Assembly (NCBI GenBank): GCA_964617665.1
Contig: CAZUAH010000190.1
Span: forward strand, 1 to 23,655
Length of the DNA: 23,655 nt
Source: JADHUC01 sp964617665
GTDB taxonomy: Bacteria > Planctomycetota > Planctomycetia > Pirellulales > Pirellulaceae
Direction of reading: 5' to 3'
The translations under genes and the position numbers were made by a program. Of this stretch, positions 7,792 to 15,982 are shown piece by piece (position 1 is the first letter of the stretch; each line of letters opens with the position of its first letter). Under the pieces are notes generated by a model. It saw nothing but the letters and a program-made list of their open reading frames with translations. It was not told the DNA's origin and searched no databases.

Positions 7792-9594
7792 CTATGACTT
7801 CGGCGGCGTCTTGGGGCGAGGCTTGTTGCCTTTCCGCGGCGACTTCGATTTGCCGTTCTCTTTGGGCGAAGCCTCTTTCATTGCCGCCGGCGGAACGTCG
7901 TTGGAAGGCTCCAGGAACCCATTTTCCTTTTCGGCGAGTTCTTCGGCTTCTTTCTGCTCAGCCTCGTCGATGATGGCCATGGGGTTCAGCACTACTCGCA
8001 TGCCCTGGTCGAGGCCTTTGAGGATTTCCACGAACTTGTCGTTAGTCCTTCCCAATTCGATGTCGCGGCGTTCCACGCGACCTGCGTTGTCCACATAGCA
8101 CCAAGTCTGGCGTCCGATCTGCACAACGGCTTGCACCGGCACGCTCAACACGTCCTCCAACCGGTCCACGTGAATCTCGGCCACGGCCGTCATCCCCGGT
8201 TTGAGCTGCTCGACTTCATCATCCAGAGTCACGATCGTTTCGTATACCTTGGTGTCCGATCCGAAGTAACCACCCTGGTCTGGCAAGACACCCACCGACT
8301 CGATAGTGCCTTGGTAAATTCGGTCCGGGAAAGGCTCGACGCGAATGGTAGCTTTCAGGCCGGGCTTGATCTGGTCGAGCACGGATTCGTGTACGGCTGT
8401 TTTGACCTGCATCTTCGAAAGGTTCGGCAACTCAAGGATCTTCTGTTGCGGCCGGACGGGGGCTCCTTCGCGAATTTCCACGCTGTAGTAGCGGCTCCTC
8501 GAAACCGCATAGGCAACCATGCCGTCCTGGGGTGCGTAGATTTTGCACTTCTTTACCTGTTCGCGGTAACGAGCCAGACGTTCTTCCTCCTTCTTCAGCA
8601 GTTCATTCGCAGCGTGCAAAGCGGCTTGAGTCTGAGCCAGTATGGCCTCGTTGTTTCGTCCCACCTGTTCAAGTTCTCGGAGAGCTGTCTCTTGCCTGCC
8701 CTCCAGCCGCAATTGCTCCATCTCCCGTTCGTACGTTTTCTTCTTGGTAAGGCCTGCCAACTTGGTGCTCAGCTTGTTCACGTCCGCAGCGTACTTGCTT
8801 TCGGCCTGCAGAAACTCCAGCCGACTGCGATCCAGTTCGCTCTTGCCGGCGTATCCCATCTTGAACAACGATTCGATACCACGCAGTTCGTTCTTCTTCA
8901 GCAGCAGGCTTCCCTCCGCCGCCTTGATGTCGTTGTTGATACCGTCGATCTCACGTTTGATCGCCTCGACCTCAAGCCGGTGAGTTCCCTTCTCGTCGTC
9001 CTGGTACATCTCCAGTTCCAACCCGCACAACTTGACATCCAGCTCGGCATTGGCCTTGTTTGTTTCGTTCTGCGTTTCCTGGTTCTCATGCTTCGCCTTG
9101 GCGTGAATCTGGGCCGCTCGAGCTCGTTCCGTGTCCAAAATCTGATCGTCCAGACGTTCCTGGTGCGGAGCGGAGTCCAGGTCGACCAGCAGCTCCCCCT
9201 CCTTTACCGACGAGCCATTCGGGATGACCCAAACGATAGGCGTACCATTGATGTTGTCGCCGTTGATGTCATCCACTTCGCAGATGACTTGTTCGTTCAC
9301 TTGGCTTTCCAGGTTTCCCCGTTCGGTCACCGTAATCGGCAGATCGCCGCGTTTCACAGTATGGAAAACCAGCGGTTGTTCGGGCTTCGCGAAATCGCGC
9401 CCCACCATTGTGGTTGCCGCAACAGCCCCGCCGCACAAGACGACAATCAACAGCACGATCAGCAACCGTTTACGCCATGTCGACCGTCGGACTTCCTCAT
9501 AGTCAACTCTCGGCTGCGGGGCTCGTGTGCCCTCAGCTGCTGCCGCGCCATCCGAAGCGCGAACGTTTTGATCTCTGCCGTCTTTTATGATCAT
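7792..9594 (-). CDS. HlyD/MacA-family periplasmic adaptor protein
   Basis: The 600-residue product has a cytoplasmic N-terminus of about 43 residues and a single membrane anchor (about 44-62). A biotinyl-lipoyl half-domain follows (TVKRGDLPITVTERGNLES, then NGSSVKEGELLVDLDSA). Residues about 140-350 form a very long charged coiled-coil hairpin. The second lipoyl half is KKCKIYAPQDGMVAY (about 348-363). Beta-barrel and membrane-proximal domains cover about 390-545 (VHESVLDQIKPGLKATIRV; LKPGMTAVAEIHVDRLEDVL; SVPVQAVVQIG). The last 55 residues are Lys/Pro-rich and probably disordered. It should bridge the permease and the TolC-like channel. GAGGGT at 9600-9605, five bases before the ATG, supports the start. 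It is the first gene of the operon. At 600 residues it is longer than MacA (about 370), mostly through the hairpin and tail. Confidence 0.92.
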   Translation of the reverse strand: MIIKDGRDQNVRASDGAAAAEGTRAPQPRVDYEEVRRSTWRKRLLIVLLIVVLCGGAVAATTMVGRDFAKPEQPLVFHTVKRGDLPITVTERGNLESQVNEQVICEVDDINGDNINGTPIVWVIPNGSSVKEGELLVDLDSAPHQERLDDQILDTERARAAQIHAKAKHENQETQNETNKANAELDVKLCGLELEMYQDDEKGTHRLEVEAIKREIDGINNDIKAAEGSLLLKKNELRGIESLFKMGYAGKSELDRSRLEFLQAESKYAADVNKLSTKLAGLTKKKTYEREMEQLRLEGRQETALRELEQVGRNNEAILAQTQAALHAANELLKKEEERLARYREQVKKCKIYAPQDGMVAYAVSRSRYYSVEIREGAPVRPQQKILELPNLSKMQVKTAVHESVLDQIKPGLKATIRVEPFPDRIYQGTIESVGVLPDQGGYFGSDTKVYETIVTLDDEVEQLKPGMTAVAEIHVDRLEDVLSVPVQAVVQIGRQTWCYVDNAGRVERRDIELGRTNDKFVEILKGLDQGMRVVLNPMAIIDEAEQKEAEELAEKENGFLEPSNDVPPAAMKEASPKENGKSKSPRKGNKPRPKTPPKS

Positions 9595-9783
9595 CGGTGA
9601 CCCTCGAAAAACGGGGCAACGCGTTGGAGTGTGCGGTCAGGTTAACGACACAACCGGCTTCCAGTAACTTCCGGACTCTGTAGGTATGTCGCGGTGTAGG
9701 AGGGACTGGTAGTCGGAATGTTCTGCCCGTAAAACGTGAACGCCAGGGTCGCTGGACCTCACCTCATGGTATGACAACATTCT

Positions 9784-9811
9784 ATTGTAGACACTCTGGC
9801 AGCCGTGTAAA
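9784..9811 (-). promoter_or_regulatory. Candidate sigma-70 promoter of the export operon
   Basis: Read on the minus strand, TTTACA (9806-9811) and TACAAT (9784-9789) each match five of six bases of the -35 and -10 consensus, with a 16-base spacer. It would start transcription near 9777, leaving a leader of roughly 180 bases before the adaptor gene. Found by eye only. Confidence 0.35.
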
Positions 9812-9889
9812 CCAACTCGCAAGGTAGGGCCCGGCTGCCGGACCGCGATGGGTCAGGAGCAAACGTCTGAGGATGATTCCACCGGAACG

Positions 9890-9928
9890 TTGCGAAGCAC
9901 ATTACGTCTGGCTATGGTACTCCGTACC
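9890..9928 (+). promoter_or_regulatory. Weak candidate promoter with overlapping small palindrome
   Basis: TTGCGA (9890-9895) and TATGGT (9913-9918) are 17 bases apart and match four of six consensus bases each. A perfect five-base inverted repeat GGTAC-TCC-GTACC (9916-9928) overlaps the -10 box and could be an operator. Chance occurrence is quite possible. Confidence 0.2.
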
Positions 9929-9955
9929 GAGTCTTGTTCCGAATCGCTTCAGTCA

Positions 9956-9961
9956 AGGGAG
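9956..9961 (+). promoter_or_regulatory. Ribosome binding site choosing the start at 9970
   Basis: AGGGAG lies eight bases before the ATG at 9970, which begins a normal signal peptide. The in-frame ATG at 9934 has no comparable site. Confidence 0.6.
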
Positions 9962-9969
9962 TAACCGCA

Positions 9970-12321
9970 ATGCCTCGATGGACGGTCTTCACCATTTGCC
10001 TTCTTTTATGTGCCACGAGAGCATCGGCCGACGACAATCTTCTGACCAATGGCGGTTTCGAAGATGGTTCCAACGGCTGGAATCGTCTTTGGTCTCGAAC
10101 CGACCAAGGCCGTAGCGAACTTGACGAAAAAACCGTTCATAGCGGCAAGCAGGGCATGCGAATCCAGCACGAGGGCGCGGAAGACTGGAGTCTTCAGCAA
10201 CTGGCGAACCTCGTCGTCAAGCCAGGACAGATCTACGAGTTGAAAGGATGGGTCCGCATCCAAGGCGAGGGTACCACTACACTGTGTGTCACACCACGTG
10301 GGGAAAACGATCGCGTCATCAGCTGGGTCTTCGGCGGGCGCACTTCGCGGCCCGCGAAAGACTGGCAATTGCTTCATTCCCGATTTGTCATTCCCGACGG
10401 CGTGCAGACGATACTGCCACGTTTGATCGGCAACGGTCCAGCAACCGTTTGGATCGACGACGTGTCTCTTGCGCTCGCTGGTGACATCGCCGAAATGCGA
10501 TCGGCCGATCTACCCGCTGAGTTGCTGCTGGAAAACGACACGCTTCGAGTAACGTTCGACGCGCACGCCGGGGCTTTCGCAGTCACAGATCACCGTACGC
10601 GCCGAACATGGCAACAACGACCCACAAGAGAAATAGTCTTCCTGTCCGCCAAAGGCGATGGTCGGACTATCGCGTTGCGTTGGCTGGACACTGTGTCGAT
10701 GCTCGCCGGCAACGCAACCATTGCGCTATCGAACGAGCAGCCGGAACTGTCGATCGAGTTATCCGCGGATGGCGAACTCGAAAGACGGATCGCGTTTCCG
10801 CCACCACTGGTGACCGAACCGGGCATGACGCTGATCCTGCCCGTGAACGAAGGTATCAGCTACCCGGTGGACGACGAATCGCTGCCGGCAATGAACCACT
10901 ACCTGTACGGCGGTCATGGTCTCTGCATGGGATGGTATGGCGTAATCGATGGCGAACAAGGTGTGATGACGATCGTCGACACTCCCGACGATGCAGGCGT
11001 GCGCATCCCGCGGCTCGATGGCCGACTGACGCTCGCGCCCGAATGGCACCCACAGAAAGGCTGCTTCGGTTACACGCGGCGACTGAAGTACGTGTTCTTT
11101 GATAGCGGCAGTTACGTGGCTATGTGCAAACGCTATCGACAGCAACGCGAACAACTTGGACTCCTGAAGACGCTGACTCAGAAACGCAAGCAGAACCCGG
11201 ACGTCGACAAGTTGATCGGAGCGGTCAACGTCTGGTGTTGGGATCGGGACGCCGTCGGCATTTGCCGCGAGCTGCAGCAGGCCGGTATCAGACGCATTCT
11301 CTGGAGCAACCGCGGGCAGCCCGAGACGATCCAGCAGATGAACGAGATGGGGATCTTGACCAGCCGCTACGACATCTACCAGGACACTATGAACCCGGCA
11401 AACTTCCCTAAGCTTCGTGGCATACACGGCGACTGGACTTCGTCGGCCTGGCCGCACGATCTGATGATCGGCGCAAATGGCGAATGGGTACGCGGATGGC
11501 GAGTGATGGGTAAGGACGGAAACTGGTACCCGTGCGGCGTTCTCTGCGATCGGCAGGCTGTGGACTATGCCCGCAAACGCATCCCCGAGGAGCTGAAAAC
11601 GCATCCCTACCAGTGCCGGTTCATCGACACAACCACTGCCAGCCCGTGGCGGGAGTGCTACAACCCAGACCATCCGATGACGCGCTCGGAAAGCCGCGAA
11701 TGGAAGATGAAGCTGCTGCAATACATCAGCGACGATTGCGGCTTGGTAACCGGAAGCGAAACGGGCCACGAGGCATCGGTGCCATACGTGCACTACTTCG
11801 AAGGCATGATGAGTCTTGGGCCGTATCGCGTTCCCGACGCCGGACGTAAGATGGGGGAAATCTTGGACGAAGTACCGGAGCGTGTCGCCAAGTTCCAAAC
11901 TGGCCACTTCTACCGTTTGCCGTTATGGGAACTGGTCTATCACGACTGTGTCGTCGCCCAATGGTACTGGGGCGACTACAACAATAAACTGCCAAAGCTG
12001 TGGGATCGTCGTGATCTCTGGAACGCGCTGTACGGCACTCCGCCCATGTTTATGTTCAAACGTCAACTGTGGCAGGAACAGAAAGACCGCTTCGTCCAAA
12101 GCTACCACAAGGCCACGACCGTCGCGCGGGCAACCGGCTATTCCGAAATGTTGGCCCATCGCTGGCTGACCGACGATCATTCCGTCCAACAAACAGAGTT
12201 CGCGGGCGGCGTGACCGTCACCGTCAACTTCGGCGACCAGCCGCACCAACTTGCCGATGGCACAAGCCTCGGTCCGCTCGGACATCGCGTAGACGGGCTG
12301 GAGAAGGCGTCTGTCGAATAG
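9970..12321 (+). CDS. Secreted glycoside hydrolase-like protein with N-terminal carbohydrate-binding-like domain
   Basis: The 783-residue product has a signal peptide (about 1-20). Residues 23-170 resemble a CBM4/9-type beta-sandwich: it opens NLLTNGGFEDGSNGW and closes with ATVWIDDVSLAL. A beta-sandwich of about 190-395 follows (LRVTFDAHAGAFAVTDHRT). Residues 410-700 look like a TIM barrel: AVNVWCWDRDAVGICRELQQ, then CRFIDTTTASPWREC and GLVTGSETGHEASVPYVHYF, and a small C-terminal beta domain. Asp553 and Glu597 or Glu601 sit where GH101/GH129-like enzymes carry their nucleophile and acid/base, so a retaining glycosidase is plausible; this is inferred from layout, not from a firm family match. 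Its substrate is unknown; the nearby fucosidase and sulfatase suggest a host- or algal-type glycan. It may belong to one of the glycosidase-like families of unknown function such as DUF5696. Confidence 0.82.
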   Translation: MPRWTVFTICLLLCATRASADDNLLTNGGFEDGSNGWNRLWSRTDQGRSELDEKTVHSGKQGMRIQHEGAEDWSLQQLANLVVKPGQIYELKGWVRIQGEGTTTLCVTPRGENDRVISWVFGGRTSRPAKDWQLLHSRFVIPDGVQTILPRLIGNGPATVWIDDVSLALAGDIAEMRSADLPAELLLENDTLRVTFDAHAGAFAVTDHRTRRTWQQRPTREIVFLSAKGDGRTIALRWLDTVSMLAGNATIALSNEQPELSIELSADGELERRIAFPPPLVTEPGMTLILPVNEGISYPVDDESLPAMNHYLYGGHGLCMGWYGVIDGEQGVMTIVDTPDDAGVRIPRLDGRLTLAPEWHPQKGCFGYTRRLKYVFFDSGSYVAMCKRYRQQREQLGLLKTLTQKRKQNPDVDKLIGAVNVWCWDRDAVGICRELQQAGIRRILWSNRGQPETIQQMNEMGILTSRYDIYQDTMNPANFPKLRGIHGDWTSSAWPHDLMIGANGEWVRGWRVMGKDGNWYPCGVLCDRQAVDYARKRIPEELKTHPYQCRFIDTTTASPWRECYNPDHPMTRSESREWKMKLLQYISDDCGLVTGSETGHEASVPYVHYFEGMMSLGPYRVPDAGRKMGEILDEVPERVAKFQTGHFYRLPLWELVYHDCVVAQWYWGDYNNKLPKLWDRRDLWNALYGTPPMFMFKRQLWQEQKDRFVQSYHKATTVARATGYSEMLAHRWLTDDHSVQQTEFAGGVTVTVNFGDQPHQLADGTSLGPLGHRVDGLEKASVE

Positions 12322-12345
12322 AAAGGGAACAGCAGGCCGTCGACT

Positions 12346-15300
12346 CTATCGCACAACGAGGCATCCGACGCCGTGAGGCCCAATCTCCAGGTGGACGACA
12401 TCATTGCCGTCGATTACTCGAACATCGGCCGGTCGGTCATTCCAGGCGTCGTGGTACACCGCGTCTTTGCGGCGTGAGAGACTTAGGACCGGTCCGCGGA
12501 CCGTGCGGTGACGAGCATTGTAGAGCGTGTACACAGTCTTCCTATCAACGGGAAAGGCGTTGATGTACACGCTGCCTTGTTCACTGGGCACGAGTGGCAT
12601 GGGATTAGCCGTGGTGAAGGCGTCGCGATGCTCGCGCAGAATTCGATAGCAGCGACGAATCTCGGCCCGCGTCTCAGGCTCGAACCACTCTGTGGCCTGT
12701 CCCTCTAGCCAGATCGCTTCGCCGTTGAAAAACACCCAACGGACACCGGTGGCCCAACTGCCGGTGGGTTTGTCGCAGAACAAGATCTCGATCGTCTTGA
12801 AATCGGGAACAGCAAAACGGAACAGGTTCAACGGCACGCGCGTCTGTGACCGCTGCGTGGAGAACATGGCATAGGTGAAGCTGCCGTCCTGGTACTGCGA
12901 CGTGACGTCCACCGGCGACTCTTCGGTGTAAAGGGCAACGTTCGGCTTCGCTCCATCGATCCGCTGGCGGACGGCCCGCGTCGTATCTCGCTCGGTCCGG
13001 ACCACGTAGCTGGGAACCGAGTGGCCATGTTCGGCAGACCAGCAATCCTTGTAGCTGCCCGCAAACCCGAACTGATCCAAGTACATGCCATCCACATCCA
13101 ACTCGCGAACCTTTGCCGCGTAGGTCGAAGCCTGTACCTCGCGCCAGGCGTCGACGCCGGAACAGACAAACATCTCGGAACTGTCAGGCCACAACATGCC
13201 CTGTCCATTCGATCCCACAAGCTGCCACTGTGGCCCAAACCGTTGGCCCAACTTGCCGAGCTGCTGAAGCAGGTAACCTTCGATGTACAGTCCCACCGGC
13301 ACGCCCATCGCCTGAACGCCAGCGATCTCTCGTCGCAAACGCTCGCGGCCGCCGGCAATGTGGTCGTAGGGCGAGTGGTCACCGGTGCGGCCATAGATGC
13401 GGCCGATTCCCGGACACGAGCCCCAATCGAAAAGATGCAGATAGTCGATACCGCCGAATTCTCTTCGCGCCTCGTCAACCGCCCGTCGTAGATCGAGCTT
13501 GCCCGCTTTGGCGTCGTACAGCGGGTCGTGGCCCCACAGGAATCGTTGGCGGAAATTGAAGATCTCGCGGAACCACGGTTTCCGCGGCGAAAGAGGTTTG
13601 TGCCAAGTGACTAGCCATTCCCGATACGCCAACAGCCCTCGACGCCAGTCGCCGTCGGTGGCCGACAGTATGGTCGGCGGAGTCTCGAACGTTTCGCCGG
13701 GAGCCAGCTTCACGCGGGGGTATTCCACGCCGATTGTGAAATTGCCGTCGTGCTTCTCCAGCAGATAACGCTTTCGGATGCAATCGGCATCCTCTGTCCG
13801 CAATGTGAACCCACGACCGTTCGATGGTGCGAACGTGTCAAGGAATTGAACCGGGAACAGCCCGCAATAACGTTCTCGATGTGAACAAGGCCGATTGTCA
13901 AACGCGGCTCCACGCCTAGGAAGAAGGTACCACGAATCCTCCGCTCTGCCGGACAGACGATAGGGACCGATCACCGGTGCCGTTAAGTCGACCGCGCGTT
14001 CTTCATCACTCGTATTCTCCACACGGATTCGCACCGAGAATTCAGCTTGGCTGACACGATCGAGGTTTGCTGTCACGCGGATGCCGTCGCCAGACGTACT
14101 CTCCCTGCCGTCGACCTGAAGTTTGACCAGCGGACAGGGCTCAAGGAGACAGCTCCATCCAGAGGATGAATGTACGAGTCGTTCGAGCAAAGGCACCCGA
14201 TCCGATTTGACACCCAGTTCCAAGGACACCTGCTGCTGCTCGGACCTGACGACGCGAAGCGGCGGGCTTTCATCCAGTGCTTCCGGGACGAGCCGATCTT
14301 CGGCTGTGCGCACGGTGATGGCTGCCACAGCAAATCCGGCCTGTCGTGAGCGATCACAAATCACGACGGCCGCCAGTGTTTTCGACTGGTCGGCTGCCGC
14401 CACCAGGACCTGCACGCCTGATGCTACTCCGAACTGTCGTGTCGCCACGTTCATCGGCAGGCATTCGTCGATCGTACCGTCGGTATACTCCAGTCGCAGC
14501 CGAAACCGATCCACATCGCGAATCGCACGCAGGCGTCCGCTGCCGTAAGTCGGCTCCTCCATGCCGGTCATGGCAGACAGCAGGAGAAGATGAACCTCGC
14601 CGGCGTGTTCGCCGATCGAAAAACGGACTTCCGACTTCTGGCGAACCGGCGTTGCCGCCAAGTCCGTTTCACCTGGAATCAGTTGAAATGGGATCCCCTC
14701 GGTTGTTACCACCGAATCGCTGAACCACCGGTCAATTCGCAAATGTCGACACCACGTCCTGCTGTTGCCACTGGCCTGCGATGTTGTCGAAACGGAATGG
14801 AAGCCATCCCACCGTACCTTCGGAGAACAGATAACCAGATCGTCAAGCCGTTCCGGCGAACGTCGGCTGGTCAACCGCAGATCACTAATCTCTAGAGTCG
14901 CAGACGGCGCGGCGACTTGTACTTGCACGGCCAAGCCCGAGACCTCCGGCAGTTCCGTCGCTACTCGCCGCGTGTTCAATGTCAGCGTGTGCCAGCGACC
15001 GTCACAGATCAGTTCCGTGGCCGGGACGAGCGCTCGATACGCCGACTGACCGTCTGGCGTCTTTCCCAGCCCGCACACCGAATAGTCGCCCACGGGCCGC
15101 GCACCGGTAGCCCGGTAACGCATCGCCACGTAACGCCGTCCGACGAGTTCGACCGGTGCCTGAAGATTCCACGACCATTTCATCCCACGCCCCGGGCCCT
15201 TGACGCGGAAAACGGCTGCCTCGCCGTCTCTTTCGACCTGTTTTTCGGATCCGGGATTATCGAGCCAACTCGGTTGCGCGGTCCATTCCGCGTCGGCCAG

Positions 15301-15891
15301 CGGCACGATCCAATCGGCCTTCGGTGGCTCAGCAGGAGTTCGCTTGATGATTTGCGCGTCATCAGGTGGCGCGTCGATCAACGCGATCCGGTCCAGCCAC
15401 AGTCGGGCCTTTCCCGCGCGGCCTGCCTGCACCTGGACCGCCAATTTGGTCACACCCTCAGCCTCGGTTACCGTCGTCAAGTCGACCGCTGCCACATGCC
15501 ACTGCCCGTCGGCTACCACGTCGCACAAGCGGATCGCGGCTAGCTCCTTGCTCGCGATGCCGTCGTCGAAGTAGACAAGATAATCCGTGCGGTCTGCGTT
15601 CAAGTTCTCCGCCCGATAGCGGACGACGAGGAATGGAAGCTCGTCCAACGCGATGGACGGCATCGGCGCCGACCACTTCATCCCACGATTCGGTTCGTCC
15701 ACCTGAAAGCAGGCCGCCGAATCATCACGTACCAGCGATGCCGAATCGGACGGATTGCCCAGCCACGCGGGCTCAGCCGTCCAGCGCTCCAAATCGTCAA
15801 ACCGTTCGGACCAACAGAGATCGTCAAGTTCGCCTGCTCCGGCGATAGACGCAGCGAGCACGGCCAGAGTAAGCACGCATGGCCCGGACAT
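12346..15891 (-). CDS. Large secreted glycoside hydrolase-like protein (DUF6259-type) with duplicated N-terminal domain
   Basis: The 1181-residue product has a signal peptide (about 1-19). Two successive beta-sandwich-like modules (about 25-175 and 200-342) are clearly related: both carry EWTA/RWTA-x-P-x-WL-x-NP, a Phe-x-Val strand, RGMKWS, and an Ala-Val-Gln-Val-Gln strand before the end. A third beta-rich region covers about 360-740. Residues 770-1090 look like a TIM barrel, with FGGIDYLHLFDWGS, VPVGLYIEGYLLQQLG, LDVDGMYLDQFG and VALYTEESPVDV; Asp939 and Glu990 or Glu991 are candidate catalytic residues. A small beta domain ends the chain. This resembles proteins annotated DUF6259, thought to be glycosidases; activity is unproven. 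It follows the GH29 gene on the same strand with a 91-base gap, so the two are probably co-transcribed. The ATG at 15945 in the same frame lacks a ribosome site. Confidence 0.82.
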   Translation of the reverse strand: MSGPCVLTLAVLAASIAGAGELDDLCWSERFDDLERWTAEPAWLGNPSDSASLVRDDSAACFQVDEPNRGMKWSAPMPSIALDELPFLVVRYRAENLNADRTDYLVYFDDGIASKELAAIRLCDVVADGQWHVAAVDLTTVTEAEGVTKLAVQVQAGRAGKARLWLDRIALIDAPPDDAQIIKRTPAEPPKADWIVPLADAEWTAQPSWLDNPGSEKQVERDGEAAVFRVKGPGRGMKWSWNLQAPVELVGRRYVAMRYRATGARPVGDYSVCGLGKTPDGQSAYRALVPATELICDGRWHTLTLNTRRVATELPEVSGLAVQVQVAAPSATLEISDLRLTSRRSPERLDDLVICSPKVRWDGFHSVSTTSQASGNSRTWCRHLRIDRWFSDSVVTTEGIPFQLIPGETDLAATPVRQKSEVRFSIGEHAGEVHLLLLSAMTGMEEPTYGSGRLRAIRDVDRFRLRLEYTDGTIDECLPMNVATRQFGVASGVQVLVAAADQSKTLAAVVICDRSRQAGFAVAAITVRTAEDRLVPEALDESPPLRVVRSEQQQVSLELGVKSDRVPLLERLVHSSSGWSCLLEPCPLVKLQVDGRESTSGDGIRVTANLDRVSQAEFSVRIRVENTSDEERAVDLTAPVIGPYRLSGRAEDSWYLLPRRGAAFDNRPCSHRERYCGLFPVQFLDTFAPSNGRGFTLRTEDADCIRKRYLLEKHDGNFTIGVEYPRVKLAPGETFETPPTILSATDGDWRRGLLAYREWLVTWHKPLSPRKPWFREIFNFRQRFLWGHDPLYDAKAGKLDLRRAVDEARREFGGIDYLHLFDWGSCPGIGRIYGRTGDHSPYDHIAGGRERLRREIAGVQAMGVPVGLYIEGYLLQQLGKLGQRFGPQWQLVGSNGQGMLWPDSSEMFVCSGVDAWREVQASTYAAKVRELDVDGMYLDQFGFAGSYKDCWSAEHGHSVPSYVVRTERDTTRAVRQRIDGAKPNVALYTEESPVDVTSQYQDGSFTYAMFSTQRSQTRVPLNLFRFAVPDFKTIEILFCDKPTGSWATGVRWVFFNGEAIWLEGQATEWFEPETRAEIRRCYRILREHRDAFTTANPMPLVPSEQGSVYINAFPVDRKTVYTLYNARHRTVRGPVLSLSRRKDAVYHDAWNDRPADVRVIDGNDVVHLEIGPHGVGCLVVR

Positions 15892-15898
15892 GAGTATG

Positions 15899-15903
15899 CC
15901 CCT
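15899..15903 (-). promoter_or_regulatory. Ribosome binding site choosing the start at 15891
   Basis: On the minus strand AGGGG lies seven bases before the ATG at 15889-15891, which directly begins the signal peptide. Confidence 0.6.
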
Positions 15904-15982
15904 GTGCGAGAGGGAAAAATCTGTGGTCAAAATCGACGGTCGCAAAACGTGCGTCGTGTAAGTGCCGCCCGGCAGGCGAGAT

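Larger units (their letters stand above)
9595..9969. other. Intergenic region between divergent export operon and glycosidase-like gene
   Basis: These 375 bases hold no supported gene; a 61-codon minus-strand frame at 9637-9822 has no family resemblance. The stretch is expected to carry the promoters for both sides. A minus-strand -35/-10 pair at 9784-9811 and a weaker plus-strand pair at 9890-9918 are listed separately. Confidence 0.6.

Noticed and set aside
6933..7973. 346-codon plus-strand open frame
   Set aside because: Antisense to the MacB-type permease and the end of the adaptor gene; the translation shows no family features.
8131..9600. 489-codon open frame on the plus strand
   Set aside because: It lies fully antisense to the adaptor gene, whose domains and ribosome site are clear. 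Its product has no recognisable fold and arises from codon bias in the opposite strand.
10759..11907. 382-codon minus-strand open frame
   Set aside because: Antisense to the secreted glycosidase-like gene; no signal, motif or ribosome site of its own.
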